Assembly: GCA_946479705.1 (NCBI GenBank)
Contig: CAMLHI010000051.1
Span: forward strand, 1-10,304
Direction: 5' to 3'
Length of the DNA stretch: 10,304 nt
Origin: an uncultured Oxalobacteraceae bacterium
GTDB taxonomy: Bacteria > Pseudomonadota > Gammaproteobacteria > Burkholderiales > Burkholderiaceae
Below the pieces are notes generated by a model. It was not told where the DNA came from. It did no database searches and saw only the letters and a program-made list of their open reading frames with translations. A program made the translations under genes and the position numbers. Below, piece after piece: positions 1 through 6,867 of this stretch (positions within the stretch are counted from its first letter, which is position 1; every line of letters starts with the position of its first letter).

Positions 1-32
1 GCCAGGCGGCCGGAAGAATTCGAGCTGGACAT
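1..32 (-). CDS. Possible 5' end of a divergent minus-strand gene (partial)
   Basis: On the minus strand an ATG at 32-30 is preceded by AGAGGA (complement of 39-44) at a spacing of 6 nt. The frame stays open to the window edge, giving MSSSNSSGRL and then running off. An in-frame ATG at 38 also exists, but it sits directly against the ribosome binding site and is less likely. Ten codons are too few to assign a family. The call rests on the start/ribosome-binding-site pair and on the need for a divergent neighbour upstream of prsT. The alternative is that nothing starts here and the window begins in non-coding DNA or in the 3' tail of a plus-strand gene. Confidence 0.3.
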   Translation of the reverse strand, partial: MSSSNSSGRL

Positions 33-261
33 GGGCATTCCTCTCACGATGAAGTTGACAAGGCGAAGCTGTCATCCTAGGGCCAAGCGCCGGCAGCTTC
101 CGTGCGCAAGCGTACGGATAAGCGGCCGCGTCCACCCTTTTGGACAATGCCGCCGCGCCGCGGCAGCTTTCAATGCTTGCGCGCCGTCAAAGTGGACCGG
201 TTCCGGCTCCCTACGCTAACAGTGCCGCCAGCCGCGCTGGCAACAATTCAGGAGCTTGAAC
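33..261. promoter_or_regulatory. Gap upstream of prsT with two hairpins
   Basis: I see no convincing gene in this stretch. An exact TTGACA lies at 55-60 on the plus strand, but the hexamer 17 nt downstream (TAGGGC) is a poor -10, so no promoter is called. Two G+C-rich inverted repeats stand out. One is TGCCGC/GCGGCA with a 6-nt loop (148-165), followed by a short GCTTTC. The other is GCCAGC/GCTGGC with a 3-nt loop (227-241), nine bases before the prsT ribosome binding site. The second could form in the 5' leader of the prsT mRNA and affect its translation. Both stems are short and could be chance in DNA this GC-rich. Confidence 0.3.
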
Positions 262-3039
262 ATGCCGTCATCCATCGCTGTGTTGTTTCGGGTCCGCGCC
301 GCCTGCTGGCCGATTGCCGTCAGCCTGGCGCTGGGCGCCTGCCACTCCGCCGATCCCGCGGCACTGGTGGCCGAGGCGCGCCGGCAGCGCGACCATGGCG
401 AGCTGCGCGCGGCCGCGATCGAGTTGAAGAACGCCCTGCAGCAAAACGGCCAGATGCGCGAAGCGCGTCAGATGCTCGGCGAGATCTACCTTGAACAGGG
501 CGACCCGCTGTCAGCCGAAAAGGAATTGCGCCGCGCGCTGGATTTGTCGCAAGGCGTCCAGGCCGACCAGGCAGCGGTGCTGCTGTGGCGCGCACTGCTG
601 GCACAGGGCCAATACCAGAAAGTACTGGACGCGCCGGTGCCGCATCCAGCGCTGCTGGAGCGGCCCGATGCCCTGTCGCTGCACGGCGATGCCCTGTTCG
701 GTCTAGGCAAGGTCGACCAGGCCAGCGCGCTGTATGAGCGGGTATTGTCCAAGCAAATTCACTTCCCTGACGCCCTGCTCGGCATGGCCCGCATTGCCGC
801 GGCGCAGAATCGTCCGGACCAAGCCGACGACAGAATCCGGCGCGCTTTGGCCGCCGATCCTGGCCACATCGGCGCCCTGCGCCTGCGCGGCGACCTGCAG
901 CGCGCGCGCGGCCAGAGCGACGCGGCGCTGGCGTCGTACCGGCAAATCCTGGCGCTGCGGCCGAATCATGCGCTGGCGCTGACCGAGATTGCGGCGATAC
1001 AGAGCGATGTCGGGGCTTTCCCGGCCGCCCATGCCGCCATCGCCACGGCACGCAAGGCCGCCGGCACGACCCTGCCGATCCTGTTCGCCGAAGCGCTGCT
1101 TGCCTATCGCGAGAAAAAGCTTCCCGAGGCCTTGGCCGCCGTGCAGCAAGTCTTGCGTTCCGTTCCCGACCACGACCCGGCCATCCTGCTGGCGGCCACC
1201 ATCGAAATGGGAACGGGTGCGGCCGAGCAGGCCTCACAGCACTTCCAGAAATATCTCGACTCCCACCCGCACCACCCGTATGCCAGCAAGCGCCTGGCCT
1301 TGATGCACCTGCGTGCCGGTCATGCCGAGACGGCGCTCAAACTGCTCGGCGCGCTGGACGGAGCCGCGGACGATGCCGAAGTACTCGCATTGCGCGGCGA
1401 GGCGCAGCTGCAGGCGCGCCGCTACAGCGAAGCGACCGCCCTGTTCGAGCAAGCCAGCGCGCTGCGTCCGCGCGAGGCAAGCCTGCACGCCGAACTTGCG
1501 CTGAGCCATCTGGCCGACGGCGATGGCGCCCGCGCCGTCGCCCAGCTCGAACACGCGGTCCAGCTTGACGCTGCGTCCGAACGCAGCGCTATTCTCCTGG
1601 TCATGGCCCATCTGCGCCGCCATGACCCGGACAAAGCGCTCGCGACCGTGCTCGCGATGGCGCAGCGCGCCGACAATCCGCTCGTGCACAATCTCAAGGG
1701 CGGCGTGTACCTGGCCAAGCACGATGCGGTCCAGGCGCGCGCCTGTTTCGAACGCGCGCTGGCTCAGGATCCCCTGTATCTGCCCGCCCTGGCCAATCTC
1801 GCCCAGCTTGACAAGTCGGAGAATAAAATCGCTGACGCCGAACGGCGCTATCAGCGTGCGCTCGAACGCGATCCTTCCAGTCTCGCCGTGCTCGAAGCGC
1901 TGGCCGGCCTGGCCGCGGCGCGCGGGCAGCACGCACAAGCGCTGAAATGGATGGAACGCGCGGCGTCCGCACATCCCGACAGCCTGCCGACGGCACTGCA
2001 GCTGGCCGCCGCCTATGCACGCGCGGGGCAGACGGAAAGGGCCATTGTGCATGCGCGCGAACTGCATGCGCGCCACCCGGCCAGCACGGAAGCACTTGCA
2101 TTGTTAGCCAGTCTCCAATGGAAAACGGGCAACACCGATGGTGCCGGGGACAGCTACGCCAAGCTGGCCGCGCTGGCGCCCAGCACTGTCCTGCCGCATC
2201 TACGCCTGGGCCAGCTGGCCTTGGCCCGGCGCGACGCCGCCAGCGCCGCCGTCGCCCTGCGCAAGGCGCTCGCCATTGCCCCCGACCTGGCCGAAATCCA
2301 GGTCGCTCTGGCCGATGCCCTGGTCATCGAACGCAAGTACGCCGAAGGGCTGGCACTGGCCGAGGCGGTGCAGAAGCGCCAGCCGGCTTCACCCATCGGG
2401 TTCAAGCTGGCCGCCGACACCCAGGCCGCACAGGGCAAATACGCGCTGGCCGTCGCCGGCTATGAACGTGCGTTCGGGCTGAGCGCGAGCGCGCCGCTGC
2501 TGGTCCAGTTGCATGGCGCCTTGGTGCGCGACGGCAAGCGCGAGGACGCCGAGCGGCGCGTACAACGATGGCTGAGCGACCACCCCGACGACGTGCCGAC
2601 GCGACAGTACTATGCGAGCACCAAACTGCTGTCCGATGACTTCCGGGGGGCGATCGAACAATTCGAGCTGCTTCTGAAAAGTACTCCCGATAATGTCATG
2701 GCGCTCAATGACATGGCGTGGGCCCAGCAGCGCGGCGGCGGGGCGCGCGCGCTTGAGTATGCACAGCGCGCCTTCCGCCTCGCCCCGGGTAATCCCAGCG
2801 TGATCGACACACTCGGATGGATCCATCTGGAAAGCGGCCGGCTTGCCCAGGCCTTGCCACTGCTGCAGAAGGCGGCCGCGCTGGCGCCCCTCGCCATGGA
2901 CATCCATTTCCATCTCGCCCAGGCATTGGCACGCAAGGGCGACCGCGCCGGCGCCCGGCGCGAGCTGGAGCGCCTGATCGCGGCCCCGGGCGACAATGCA
3001 CGCCGCACCCAGGCCAAGACCTTGCTGGCTAGTCTATAG
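262..3039 (+). CDS. prsT: PEP-CTERM system TPR-repeat lipoprotein PrsT
   Basis: 925 residues, the usual size for this family (about 900). The ATG at 262 is chosen because AGGAG at 250-254 sits 7 nt upstream; an in-frame TTG at 256 overlaps that spacing. The N-terminus has basic residues, a hydrophobic stretch and a lipobox LGAC with Cys27. Residue 28 is His, not Asp, so outer-membrane sorting is expected. Nearly all the rest is helical-hairpin repeat of TPR type, for example around residues 197-246 and 844-905; the length allows roughly 25 units, not counted individually. The C-terminal DTLGWIHLESGRLAQAL segment is typical of the PrsT family. Such proteins accompany exosortase/exopolysaccharide loci and are thought to act as periplasmic scaffolds for polymer secretion or surface-protein handling; the exact role is not settled. 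The stop codon overlaps the convergent oxidase gene by 11 bp, so no separate terminator space exists. Confidence 0.93.
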   Translation: MPSSIAVLFRVRAACWPIAVSLALGACHSADPAALVAEARRQRDHGELRAAAIELKNALQQNGQMREARQMLGEIYLEQGDPLSAEKELRRALDLSQGVQADQAAVLLWRALLAQGQYQKVLDAPVPHPALLERPDALSLHGDALFGLGKVDQASALYERVLSKQIHFPDALLGMARIAAAQNRPDQADDRIRRALAADPGHIGALRLRGDLQRARGQSDAALASYRQILALRPNHALALTEIAAIQSDVGAFPAAHAAIATARKAAGTTLPILFAEALLAYREKKLPEALAAVQQVLRSVPDHDPAILLAATIEMGTGAAEQASQHFQKYLDSHPHHPYASKRLALMHLRAGHAETALKLLGALDGAADDAEVLALRGEAQLQARRYSEATALFEQASALRPREASLHAELALSHLADGDGARAVAQLEHAVQLDAASERSAILLVMAHLRRHDPDKALATVLAMAQRADNPLVHNLKGGVYLAKHDAVQARACFERALAQDPLYLPALANLAQLDKSENKIADAERRYQRALERDPSSLAVLEALAGLAAARGQHAQALKWMERAASAHPDSLPTALQLAAAYARAGQTERAIVHARELHARHPASTEALALLASLQWKTGNTDGAGDSYAKLAALAPSTVLPHLRLGQLALARRDAASAAVALRKALAIAPDLAEIQVALADALVIERKYAEGLALAEAVQKRQPASPIGFKLAADTQAAQGKYALAVAGYERAFGLSASAPLLVQLHGALVRDGKREDAERRVQRWLSDHPDDVPTRQYYASTKLLSDDFRGAIEQFELLLKSTPDNVMALNDMAWAQQRGGGARALEYAQRAFRLAPGNPSVIDTLGWIHLESGRLAQALPLLQKAAALAPLAMDIHFHLAQALARKGDRAGARRELERLIAAPGDNARRTQAKTLLASL

Positions 3040-4705
3040 CGCCCGCCTGGCGCCATCCGGGCTGGTAACGCCCCGGGGCGATGATGCCGTGCGGATCGAG
3101 CGCCTGCTTGATCCGCGCTACGGTTTGCCAGTAAACGTCGCCATGCGGGTCCAGGGCTCCCATCGAGTGATTCCCCACGCGATACGGGATATAGCCTGAG
3201 CTCATGAGTCGCTCGAACACCCTGTCATAGCATGCGCGGGCCCGGCCGGCTTCGGCCGCATCGTCCTTGTCGTAGGCCAGGGTAATCACCCCGCCAAGGG
3301 CGCGCTCGTTGATCATGCTGAAGGTGACGAACAAATCGAAGCCGTACTGCTGAAACAGCGGCTGGACCAGCGCATGCAGTTCGAGCGCATCGGCGCCACG
3401 CATCGGCAACACCGGCGACACCCACAGCAGACCGCAATTGTCCGCCGCCGGATGCGCGCGTTGAGGAAAGCCGATCGGCAGCCCGCCGCGGCGACGCCAA
3501 TAGGCACCGGTGAGGAAGCGCCCGTCCGGCTTGCCACGGTTCATGGCAAACAGCGTCTTGCCCAAGGCGACCTGGGCGCGCAGCCGCTGCGCGCGCACGC
3601 TGCGTCCCAGCAGCGCGGCCAGCAGCGCTCCGGCCTGCAATGAGCGTTCGGTCAATATCCGCACGGTGGCGCCGGTGCCGCGCAAGGCCTTGCGCAGGGC
3701 CTTGCGGGCCAGGGCCACCTGGGCCGCGCTGCCGTATAGCGCGCCCGACACGACCCAGGCACCGATACCGGCGCGTTCGCGCAGCTCGCCGCGCACCTCG
3801 TCTGGCAGGCGCGATTGGCCAGGCGCGCGATCGTGCGGAAACACGCCCCCGCCGGAGATGACGCGCAGGTCGTTGCCGATGTGGACGACACTGCGCAAGG
3901 TGCCATCGAGCTTGAGCGGACGCAGGGCATCGATCAGTGCGGCGAGATCGGCGTGCCGTGCCACCGTGCACAGGAAGTGATTGACGCAGGCCACCTGCGG
4001 CATCAGCCAGATTCCGACCCGGGTGGCGATGCCGACATTCGATTGGGTGAACAGGCCATCGAGAAACGGGCCTACGCCGTACGGGAAGACATAGGTTGCA
4101 CGGGCATTGGGGTAGTGGCCAAAGCCGCTCGACAGCAACTCGCCATTGGCCAGCACTACCTGCAAGCCCGAGATGTGCTGCAAGCGGTTGCCATACGGCG
4201 AATGGCCAAAACCCCGCTCCAGAATATTTCCCATGAAGCTGGTGTCCGGGCCCGCGCCGGTGCAGTCTATCCAATACGGCAGCTTGTGCTCGCGCAGATA
4301 GTCGGCCAGTTGGCGCTGCGTGACGCCGGGCTCGATGACGGCATAGGCCAGTTCGCGGTCGACCGCCAGGATCCGGTTCATCCGGCCCAGGTCGACGATC
4401 AATTGGCCGTCCGACATCGCACAGGCGTCGCCATAGCCCCAGTTGCGCCCTGTACTGATGGGATAGAGCGGCAGCCGGTGCGCCGCCGCGAGCTTGACCA
4501 GTGCCACCACTTCATCCTGGCAGGCCGGCGCCACCACGGCCAAGGGAATACGCGGCCGCGCCGCGGTACTGGCGGCATAGCGCGCGCAGGTGGCGCCGTC
4601 GTCGTGCACGTGGGCGGCCCCGACCACGCCACGCAAGGCCGCCAGCAGGCCGGCGCGGCCGCGGTGATCCGTCTGCTCGTCTTTGTCGTTGATGTTGGCG
4701 TCCAT
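3029..4705 (-). CDS. FAD-dependent oxidase, vanillyl-alcohol oxidase / p-cresol methylhydroxylase family
   Basis: 558 residues from the ATG at 4705, with GGGGAG a few bases upstream, 14 nt after the acyltransferase stop. An open frame continues to 5107, but only because the upstream gene's antiparallel frame happens to be open. Residues about 50-235 form the FAD-binding (PCMH-type) domain: PISTGRNWGYG (82-92), GNILERGFGHSPYGNR (159-174) and FPYGVGPFLDGLFTQSNVGI (207-226) are hallmark strings. The C-terminal cap domain ends in LDPHGIIAPGRY (536-547). Compared with vanillyl-alcohol oxidase as I remember it, Tyr91, Tyr508 and Arg509 match the phenolate-binding Tyr108, Tyr503 and Arg504. The covalent flavin His422 (Tyr384 in the p-cresol enzyme) aligns with Leu426, so FAD may be held non-covalently. 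No signal peptide is visible, so it is probably cytoplasmic. The substrate is probably a para-substituted phenol; its operon partner suggests an N-acyltyrosine-like lipid. Family assignment is firm, substrate is inferred. Confidence 0.85.
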   Translation of the reverse strand: MDANINDKDEQTDHRGRAGLLAALRGVVGAAHVHDDGATCARYAASTAARPRIPLAVVAPACQDEVVALVKLAAAHRLPLYPISTGRNWGYGDACAMSDGQLIVDLGRMNRILAVDRELAYAVIEPGVTQRQLADYLREHKLPYWIDCTGAGPDTSFMGNILERGFGHSPYGNRLQHISGLQVVLANGELLSSGFGHYPNARATYVFPYGVGPFLDGLFTQSNVGIATRVGIWLMPQVACVNHFLCTVARHADLAALIDALRPLKLDGTLRSVVHIGNDLRVISGGGVFPHDRAPGQSRLPDEVRGELRERAGIGAWVVSGALYGSAAQVALARKALRKALRGTGATVRILTERSLQAGALLAALLGRSVRAQRLRAQVALGKTLFAMNRGKPDGRFLTGAYWRRRGGLPIGFPQRAHPAADNCGLLWVSPVLPMRGADALELHALVQPLFQQYGFDLFVTFSMINERALGGVITLAYDKDDAAEAGRARACYDRVFERLMSSGYIPYRVGNHSMGALDPHGDVYWQTVARIKQALDPHGIIAPGRYQPGWRQAGAID

Positions 4706-4719
4706 GGCCGTCTCCCCGT

Positions 4720-5463
4720 CTAATCCCGGCCGGCCAGCAGACGCGCGGTGATACCGGCCTCGTCCCAGACCGGAAAGAAATACGGATAGAACGAGCGCTC
4801 CTCGCCATGTTGCTCCATCAATCCTCCCCAGCGCCGGATCTGCTCGCCCATGTAGGACAGCGGCAGGCGCAGCAGGACTGCGGGAGCCCCTACGCGGGGG
4901 CAGGCACGCTCGCCGCCGAAGTCGGCAAAGCCCAGCATGCGCTTGTAGAACTGGACATGGCGTGGATTGACTTCGATCACATAGTCGGTAAAGCCGTGGA
5001 TGCGGTGGGCGTACAGGTAGGAAATGTGGATCAGTGCCGCGAAGACCCGTTTCGTGACGCCCTTGTCGATGGCAAGCCGCGACGGTTCGCACAGGCGGCG
5101 CCCGCAATCGCGCAGCTGGTCGAGTTTGTCGGGAAAATTGTCATCGGCCGGCAAGCCGTGGGCATCGTCCAGGCACAAGCTCATGGTGCCCACCACCACC
5201 CCGCCCGTCTCGGCGTACAGGGTGATCTTGTTGGCAGTCTGCGCTTCGGCCGGGTCGAAGGCATAGCCGCGCCAGCCGTACATCTTGCGTATCAGCAGGC
5301 TGGCCGCCTCGCGTCGCCCCGACGAGGTGGCCAGGCGAATGTGAAACACCTGAATGTCCAGCGGATGGCTGGGCTGGGCGGCCAGCCCGCGTTCGCCGAT
5401 GCACAGCTCGCGGGGATGGATGGGCAATTCAAACGTGGCAATGGGGAGCTCGTCTTGCAGCAT
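4720..5463 (-). CDS. PEP-CTERM/exosortase-associated N-acyl amino acid synthase (FeeM/LuxI-like acyltransferase)
   Basis: 247 residues from the ATG at 5463, which has AAGGA (complement of 5471-5475) 7 nt upstream. The ATG at 5478 would add five residues, but it overlaps that ribosome binding site and has none of its own. The fold is expected to be GNAT-like, as in autoinducer synthases. LCEPSRLAID (124-133) resembles the E-x-SR-x-A core of LuxI-type enzymes. VNPRHVQFYKRMLGF (165-179) is typical of FeeM-type N-acyl amino acid synthases and the PEP-CTERM-associated acyltransferase family. Such enzymes transfer a long-chain acyl group from acyl carrier protein to an amino acid, often tyrosine, in the cytoplasm. 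No dedicated acyl carrier protein is nearby, so the fatty-acid synthesis carrier is the likely donor partner. It is the first gene of a two-gene unit with the downstream oxidase. I found no clear promoter upstream on this strand. The amino acid accepted cannot be read from sequence. Confidence 0.87.
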   Translation of the reverse strand: MLQDELPIATFELPIHPRELCIGERGLAAQPSHPLDIQVFHIRLATSSGRREAASLLIRKMYGWRGYAFDPAEAQTANKITLYAETGGVVVGTMSLCLDDAHGLPADDNFPDKLDQLRDCGRRLCEPSRLAIDKGVTKRVFAALIHISYLYAHRIHGFTDYVIEVNPRHVQFYKRMLGFADFGGERACPRVGAPAVLLRLPLSYMGEQIRRWGGLMEQHGEERSFYPYFFPVWDEAGITARLLAGRD

Positions 5464-5593
5464 GGTGTCATCCTTCATGATGGAACGTCCGCACCGCCCA
5501 TCGGCGCGAACGAATTGTTGTGCATGTCAGACAAGGCCATCCGTGGCGAAGTTCCGGCATGGACCCGTTCGCTATTGCGCTAACACAAAGGCC

Positions 5594-5615
5594 GCGTCGG
5601 AAATTTTTCCAGCGC
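5594..5615. promoter_or_regulatory. Candidate upstream activator site (imperfect palindrome)
   Basis: The core GGAAATTTTTCC (5599-5610) has arms GGAAA/TTTCC around two bases. Two mismatched positions on each side are followed by a further matching trio, GCG (5594-5596) and CGC (5613-5615), so 8 of 11 positions pair. It is centred about 105 bp upstream of the predicted start of transcription, the usual distance for an enhancer-binding activator of sigma-54 RNA polymerase. In exosortase systems the response regulator PrsR is the natural candidate. Which protein binds here is inferred from context. Confidence 0.45.
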
Positions 5616-5652
5616 CGTGGCGCTTGCCGGCCCGCACCCGCCAGGGTCGGTC

Positions 5653-5665
5653 CAAGCGTTTGATT
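5653..5665 (-). promoter_or_regulatory. Candidate IHF binding site
   Basis: Read on the minus strand this is AATCAAACGCTTG, an exact match to the IHF consensus WATCAA-N4-TTR. It is centred about 50 bp upstream of the predicted start of transcription, between the palindrome at 5594-5615 and the sigma-54 promoter at 5684-5699. IHF commonly bends DNA in that position to bring a bound activator onto the sigma-54 holoenzyme. A single short consensus match can occur by chance; its placement is what makes it worth calling. Confidence 0.5.
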
Positions 5666-5683
5666 TGATGGAGAAAATCGCGC

Positions 5684-5699
5684 TGGCACGCAAGCTGCG
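5684..5699 (+). promoter_or_regulatory. Sigma-54 (RpoN) promoter of the PEP-CTERM gene
   Basis: TGGCACGCAAGCTGCG matches the -24/-12 consensus TGGCACG-N4-TTGC except for C in place of the first T of the -12 box. The invariant GG (5685-5686) and GC (5697-5698) are exactly 10 bases apart. Transcription should begin near 5710, giving a leader of about 60 nt before the ATG at 5769. PEP-CTERM genes in other floc-forming bacteria depend on RpoN with the PrsK/PrsR two-component system, which fits. Confidence 0.72.
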
Positions 5700-5768
5700 T
5701 AGATGCCCGCATGGTGCGCTCGTCGGCGCCAACGAATCCCGTCTACCGTCCCCACAGGAGAACCACCC

Positions 5769-6710
5769 ATGAAGCCAGCAATGAAACCCGTGCGAAAATC
5801 CTTGGCCATGTCGGCCGCGCTGCTTGGCCTGTTGGCCGCCAGCGCCGGCAGTGCCCGTGCCGATGCGTTCGCTCAAGCCATTCTGACGATCGATCACTTC
5901 CGCCTCCTGCATTCGAGCGGCACGGCCTACGCCGCCACCGATTTCGCCACCCTGGCCGGCATGAATGTCGCTGGCGCTTCGGCTAGCCTGGGCAGCACGG
6001 CCATGACGGCCCCCACCCAGAACATCGACATCTACAGCGCCGTCAAACCCGACGTCGCGCACCAGTTCGTCGGCCTGCCCCCTCCCCCGCGCGCCGAAAA
6101 CGACTTCATGCCATTTCCCAGTGCCACGCCGGTACCCGGCACGTTCGGCTATGCCGACCAGTACATGGCCGGCAGTGCCGTTGCCATGAACGGCCAGAGC
6201 GCCGGCGCCCGGACCCAAAGCCGCGCCGACGCGGCATTGCAGTCGGATGGCTCGGCGGCCGGCTCGTCCAACGTCGGCACGATGACCAGCTTTATGTTCA
6301 CGCTGGGCAGCGCCGACACCATCACCTTCGCGTTCGACGCCACCCCGTTTACCCAGGCCTATACCACGGGCGATCCCAGTACCTTCGCCATGGCGCGCGT
6401 CACCTGGACCCTGAATATCGTCGACGCGACCAATCACAGCGTCTTCTATTTCGCACCCGAGCAGCTCAACGCCATGTCCAACATCAACCACACCGACAGC
6501 TTTCCCGGCGACTCCACGTATGCACCGGGCACGTTGTCGTTCAACGTCAGCACCTTGCAGCTGGCGGCCAACACCAATTACCGGCTGACCATCAGCCAGA
6601 CCTCGGGTGCCAACGCCTACCAGGACACGGCGGTGCCGGAACCGACCAGTCTGACCTTGTTCGGACTCGGCCTGTTTGGCGCGGCCGCCTTCATGCGGCG
6701 CCGGCGCTAG
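5769..6710 (+). CDS. Secreted PEP-CTERM sorting-domain protein
   Basis: 313 residues from the ATG at 5769, with AGGAG 8 nt upstream (5756-5760). The frame is open back to 5703, but that stretch holds the leader, not a signal sequence. Residues 1-33 are a Sec signal peptide: lysines and arginine, a hydrophobic core (SAALLGLLAASAG) and likely cleavage after ADA. The mature part has no cysteine and is rich in Ala, Thr, Ser and Asn, with beta-type segments such as FMFTLGSADTITFAFDA (175-191). The C-terminus has the PEP-CTERM signal: VPEP at 289-292, a hydrophobic segment and a terminal run of arginines. An exosortase should cut at this motif and release or attach the protein at the surface, usually with glycosylation. 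It may belong to the exosortase-dependent surface protein families (EDSAP), which I cannot confirm. Its role is probably matrix or surface adhesion; no enzymatic motif was seen. A sigma-54 promoter precedes it. Confidence 0.93.
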   Translation: MKPAMKPVRKSLAMSAALLGLLAASAGSARADAFAQAILTIDHFRLLHSSGTAYAATDFATLAGMNVAGASASLGSTAMTAPTQNIDIYSAVKPDVAHQFVGLPPPPRAENDFMPFPSATPVPGTFGYADQYMAGSAVAMNGQSAGARTQSRADAALQSDGSAAGSSNVGTMTSFMFTLGSADTITFAFDATPFTQAYTTGDPSTFAMARVTWTLNIVDATNHSVFYFAPEQLNAMSNINHTDSFPGDSTYAPGTLSFNVSTLQLAANTNYRLTISQTSGANAYQDTAVPEPTSLTLFGLGLFGAAAFMRRRR

Positions 6711-6772
6711 GGACATGGGCGCTGCGCCGCAGGAGCTTGTGATGCAGCCGCGGCTGGCGCTTCGGCACCTGC

Positions 6773-6795
6773 CGGCCAGGTCGCGCGCCTGGCCG
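6773..6795 (+). other. Strong hairpin downstream of the PEP-CTERM gene
   Basis: Perfect 8-bp arms CGGCCAGG and CCTGGCCG enclose a 7-nt loop (TCGCGCG). No T-run follows, so it is not a classical intrinsic terminator. It lies 63 nt after the PEP-CTERM stop and could protect that transcript's 3' end or weaken read-through into the polysaccharide genes. It shares the 8-mer CCGGCCAG with the hairpin at 9250-9277, although that word is not rare in this DNA. Confidence 0.4.
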
Positions 6796-6867
6796 CCATG
6801 TCGCCGCAGGCGCTTGACCAGGCTCAAGTGCGCCACGAGTTGAGAATTTGCACTGTTTCCACAGCCA

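Larger units (their letters stand above)
5464..5768. promoter_or_regulatory. Divergent control region between the acyltransferase and PEP-CTERM genes
   Basis: These 305 bases hold no credible gene. From left to right they contain the acyltransferase ribosome binding site (complement of 5471-5475), about 110 bases in which I see no convincing promoter on the minus strand, a palindrome (5594-5615), an IHF-like site (5653-5665), a sigma-54 promoter (5684-5699) and the PEP-CTERM ribosome binding site AGGAG (5756-5760). The stretch around 5599-5670 is richer in A+T than its surroundings. The palindrome lies between the two divergent genes, so a regulator bound there could act on both, although no sigma-54 element was found facing left. 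Confidence 0.6.

Noticed and set aside
55..60. Exact TTGACA as a -35 box for prsT
   Set aside because: No acceptable -10 lies 16-18 nt downstream, and the start of transcription would be about 170 nt before the gene.
91..106. GG-N10-GC sigma-54-like element upstream of prsT
   Set aside because: Only the invariant dinucleotides and a few flanking bases match (CGGCAG and GTGCG), and no activator palindrome was seen; chance matches are expected in GC-rich DNA.
256..261. TTG start two codons upstream of the prsT ATG
   Set aside because: It lies only one base after AGGAG (250-254), too close to initiate; the ATG at 262 has proper spacing.
3069..3080. Perfect palindrome CGCCCCGGGGCG near the prsT end
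   Set aside because: It has no loop, lies inside the oxidase coding sequence at a conserved APGR segment and has no T-run, so a terminator or operator role is not supported.
4706..5107. N-terminal extension of the oxidase frame to an ATG at 5107
   Set aside because: The extension is the acyltransferase gene read in another frame. The ATG at 4705 has its own ribosome binding site and the family begins there.
6790..6805. GG-N10-GC element before the chain-length gene
   Set aside because: The -12 part is TCGCC and the -24 part TGGCCG, both weak; the element overlaps the right arm of a hairpin that explains the sequence better.
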